A DNA stretch of 7,896 bases. It comes from Desulfoplanes sp. Lineage in GTDB: Bacteria; Desulfobacterota; Desulfovibrionia; Desulfovibrionales; Desulfomicrobiaceae. A program made the translations under genes and the position numbers. The notes under the pieces were generated by a model that worked only from the letters and a program-made list of their open reading frames with translations, did no database searches and had not been told where the DNA came from. The DNA lies in the NCBI GenBank assembly GCA_028708105.1, contig JAQVZR010000068.1, positions 1-7,896 of the forward strand. The letters are read 5' to 3'. Of the stretch, positions 6,110 through 7,896 are shown in pieces. Every line of letters begins with the position of its first letter. Within the stretch, counting starts at the first letter, position 1.

Positions 6110-6252
6110 TAAAAACGCATACGCGCTGGATCATTTATACGACATGCAATCCATGACAAGGCAGTAGAAGAAAGATATTTTTCAATAAAAAGTACACATA
6201 CACAGGTAACCCATAAATTTTAGTCTATCCTGAGTGAGATACGAGAACTGAC
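6110..6252 (+). other. Leader region before gspD
   Basis: This holds 143 nt without a gene. A TAA at 6110-6112, directly after the repeat element, ends the reading frame that runs from the GspC PDZ remnant through the element. The second half (6170-6235) is AT-rich and could hold a promoter, but no good -35/-10 pair is visible. No strong Shine-Dalgarno precedes gspD; the nearest purine stretch is CGAGAA at 6242-6247. Confidence 0.4.
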
Positions 6253-7896
6253 ATGACGCATTTTTCGAGAAAAAGCATTGGTTGCCTTTTTTCCCTCCTC
6301 CTGCTGGGTACCCTCGTGGTCGTTGCGGGCGCATCCGGGGCAGACAAAAAGGAAGAGCAACGCTATATCACTATGGATTTTGATCAGGTGGATATTAAGG
6401 TCTTTATTAAATTTATCAGTGAAATAACCGGAAAAAATTTTGTTGTGGACGACAAGGTCAAGGGCAAGGTGACTGTCCTTTCTCCTTCCCAGATCAATGT
6501 GCATGAAGCCTATAAAGTTTTTGAATCCGTTCTTGAGGTCAACGGCCTTACTGCAGTGCCTTCGGGGGATGTGACCAAAATTGTTCCTTCGGTATCGGCA
6601 CGACAAAAAAATATTGAAACCCGTACCCGTCCTATCAAGGGGACCCATCCCGATGATACTTTCGTGACCCAGATCATTCCTTTGCAGCACGCATCGGCTG
6701 CAGAAATCCGAAAAATCATGATGCCCATGGTTTCCAAAGAAGGTATTTTAGTGGCGTACGATGTTACAGAGACCCTGATTTTGACGGACTATTATTCCAA
6801 TATTCTGCGGCTGCTCAAAATTGTTAACGAATTGGATATCCCCCTGGAAGATGCCAGACTTACCGTGATCCGTCTCAAGTATTCCGATGCGACCGAAGTG
6901 GGTGCCCAGATTGGGAAACTGGTTCAGCCCGAGAAGAAAGCGGGAAAGCAGGCTTCTATTGTCAAAGTCATTGCTGACAAACGGCTCAACGCGCTGATTG
7001 TCTTGGCTGAGAACAAGGAGATGGCCCAGATTATTCGGCTTCTGGATAACTTGGATCGCCCCACACCCAAAGGCAATAATACCATCCATGTGGTGCACCT
7101 GGACAATGCCGATGCCGAGGAACTGAGCAAAGTTCTTACCGGCCTGGCGGGCAGTGGTAGTAACAAGGGCAAGGACCCCCTTATTTCCAAGGAAGTCAAA
7201 ATTGTGGCCGACAAGGCGACCAATAGTCTGGTAATTTCGGCAGAGCCGGACGAGTTTGCGGCTCTGGAAGAGGTGTTGAAGGGGTTGGATCAGCCCAGGA
7301 AGCAGGTCTATGTGGAAGCGGCTATCATGGAAGTGACAGACAGCAATTCTCTGGATTTTGGTGTGGCATGGCAGGGAGGGGGAGAGTCGGGAGATACCGT
7401 TGTCATGGGATCTGCCAATACCTCGGTGGTTTCCGTGGAGAGCGGGGGAGGAGTGCCCTCGACTTCCATCAACGGAATTTCTAGCACGGCGGGGCAGACA
7501 TTTTCTTTTGGTGTGCTTTCTCTGCCCTTTACATATAATGGGATGGAATATTTTGGTCTGGGTGCCTTTTTGCAAGCCTCCAAAACGGATACCAGCGTGA
7601 ACATCATCTCCACACCCCAGCTTATGACTCTGGAAAACGAGGAAGCCAAGGTTGTTATTGCGGAAAACCGTCCCTACCAGACCAGTCAGAGCGAGAGTGA
7701 TTCCGGAACGGATTATTCGAATTATGAATATAAGGACGTGGGGGTTACCTTGAAAGTCACTCCCCAGATAAATGACCGCGGTTCCGTGAAGATGAAGATA
7801 TATCAGGAAGTGAGTCGGGTAGATTCCGAGGCCACGTCGGATACGGGTTCGTTGACCCCTATTACCCGCAAACGGCAGGCCGAAACAACGGTTGAG
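6253..7896 (+). CDS. gspD: Type II secretion outer-membrane secretin GspD (3' end outside window)
   Basis: The frame is open from ATG 6253 to the right edge (548 codons). An in-frame stop at 6235-6237 sets this as the first usable ATG. A Sec signal peptide occupies residues 1 to about 31, with cleavage likely after GASGA. The N0 domain follows at about 37-115 (YITMDFDQVDIKVFIKFI, GKNFVVDDKVKGKVTV). Then come N1 (about 140-197, IIPLQHASAAEIRKIM), N2 (about 203-272, IRLKYSDATEVGAQI) and N3 (about 277-350, VVHLDNADAEELSKVL, ATNSLVISA). The secretin core begins near residue 352 (VYVEAAIMEV) and includes NIISTPQLMTLENEEAKVV and KDVGVTLKVTPQI. The end of the core and any S domain are beyond the window. 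The protein forms the multimeric outer-membrane channel; N0 binds the GspC HR domain. It is in the normal gspC-gspD order, but 578 nt separate it from the current gspC stop because of the damage and the repeat element. Confidence 0.97.
   Translation, partial: MTHFSRKSIGCLFSLLLLGTLVVVAGASGADKKEEQRYITMDFDQVDIKVFIKFISEITGKNFVVDDKVKGKVTVLSPSQINVHEAYKVFESVLEVNGLTAVPSGDVTKIVPSVSARQKNIETRTRPIKGTHPDDTFVTQIIPLQHASAAEIRKIMMPMVSKEGILVAYDVTETLILTDYYSNILRLLKIVNELDIPLEDARLTVIRLKYSDATEVGAQIGKLVQPEKKAGKQASIVKVIADKRLNALIVLAENKEMAQIIRLLDNLDRPTPKGNNTIHVVHLDNADAEELSKVLTGLAGSGSNKGKDPLISKEVKIVADKATNSLVISAEPDEFAALEEVLKGLDQPRKQVYVEAAIMEVTDSNSLDFGVAWQGGGESGDTVVMGSANTSVVSVESGGGVPSTSINGISSTAGQTFSFGVLSLPFTYNGMEYFGLGAFLQASKTDTSVNIISTPQLMTLENEEAKVVIAENRPYQTSQSESDSGTDYSNYEYKDVGVTLKVTPQINDRGSVKMKIYQEVSRVDSEATSDTGSLTPITRKRQAETTVE

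Noticed and set aside
6748..7575. A 275-codon open frame on the - strand
   Set aside because: It is fully antisense to gspD, whose domains are unmistakable, and its translation shows no recognisable motif.
1..7896. tRNA, rRNA, CRISPR array, riboswitch or transposase gene
   Set aside because: No cloverleaf with its conserved loops, no regularly spaced direct repeats, no recognised aptamer and no transposase motifs were seen by eye on either strand.

Overview
The window looks like chromosomal DNA of a Desulfobacterota (former deltaproteobacterial) anaerobe, probably a Desulfobacteraceae-like sulfate reducer. This rests on the gene families, their order and the moderate GC content. No rRNA or other marker is present, so the genus cannot be named. 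All convincing genes are on the + strand.

Layout: (1) 2-838 is the C-terminal ATP-grasp half of an ADP-forming acyl/acetyl-CoA synthetase-like protein, cut by the left edge. (2) 982-2046 encodes a protein with a BioD-like P-loop domain and a DRTGG domain, resembling the N-terminal part of phosphotransacetylases but lacking the catalytic domain. A strong intrinsic terminator follows at 2073-2110. (3) 2166-3659 encodes an MscS-type channel with a C-terminal cyclic-nucleotide-binding domain, followed by its own terminator (3700-3748). (4) 3749-4036 is a very AT-rich gap that probably holds the promoter of the next operon. (5) 4037-4927 is a TPR protein, 4943-5674 is gspC and 6253-end is gspD (cut by the right edge). 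Together they form the start of a type II secretion (T2SS) operon.

In the T2SS block, GspC is the inner-membrane link and GspD the outer-membrane secretin. The TPR protein, probably exported, is placed where a secretin-assembly (pilotin-like) factor would fit. That role is inference.

The most unusual stretch is 5640-6110. The PDZ domain of GspC is broken by a cluster of small apparent insertions and one stop codon, although its amino acid sequence is still readable across frames. Directly after it lies a 143-bp inverted-repeat element (5967-6109) of two REP-like hairpin units facing each other, in the manner of a REPIN. The differences between the two units compensate within each local hairpin, which suggests selection on structure. 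Secondary points of interest are the apparent loss of the conserved His motif in the ATP-grasp domain, a G9 tract in the TPR gene, and the cyclic-nucleotide-linked channel.
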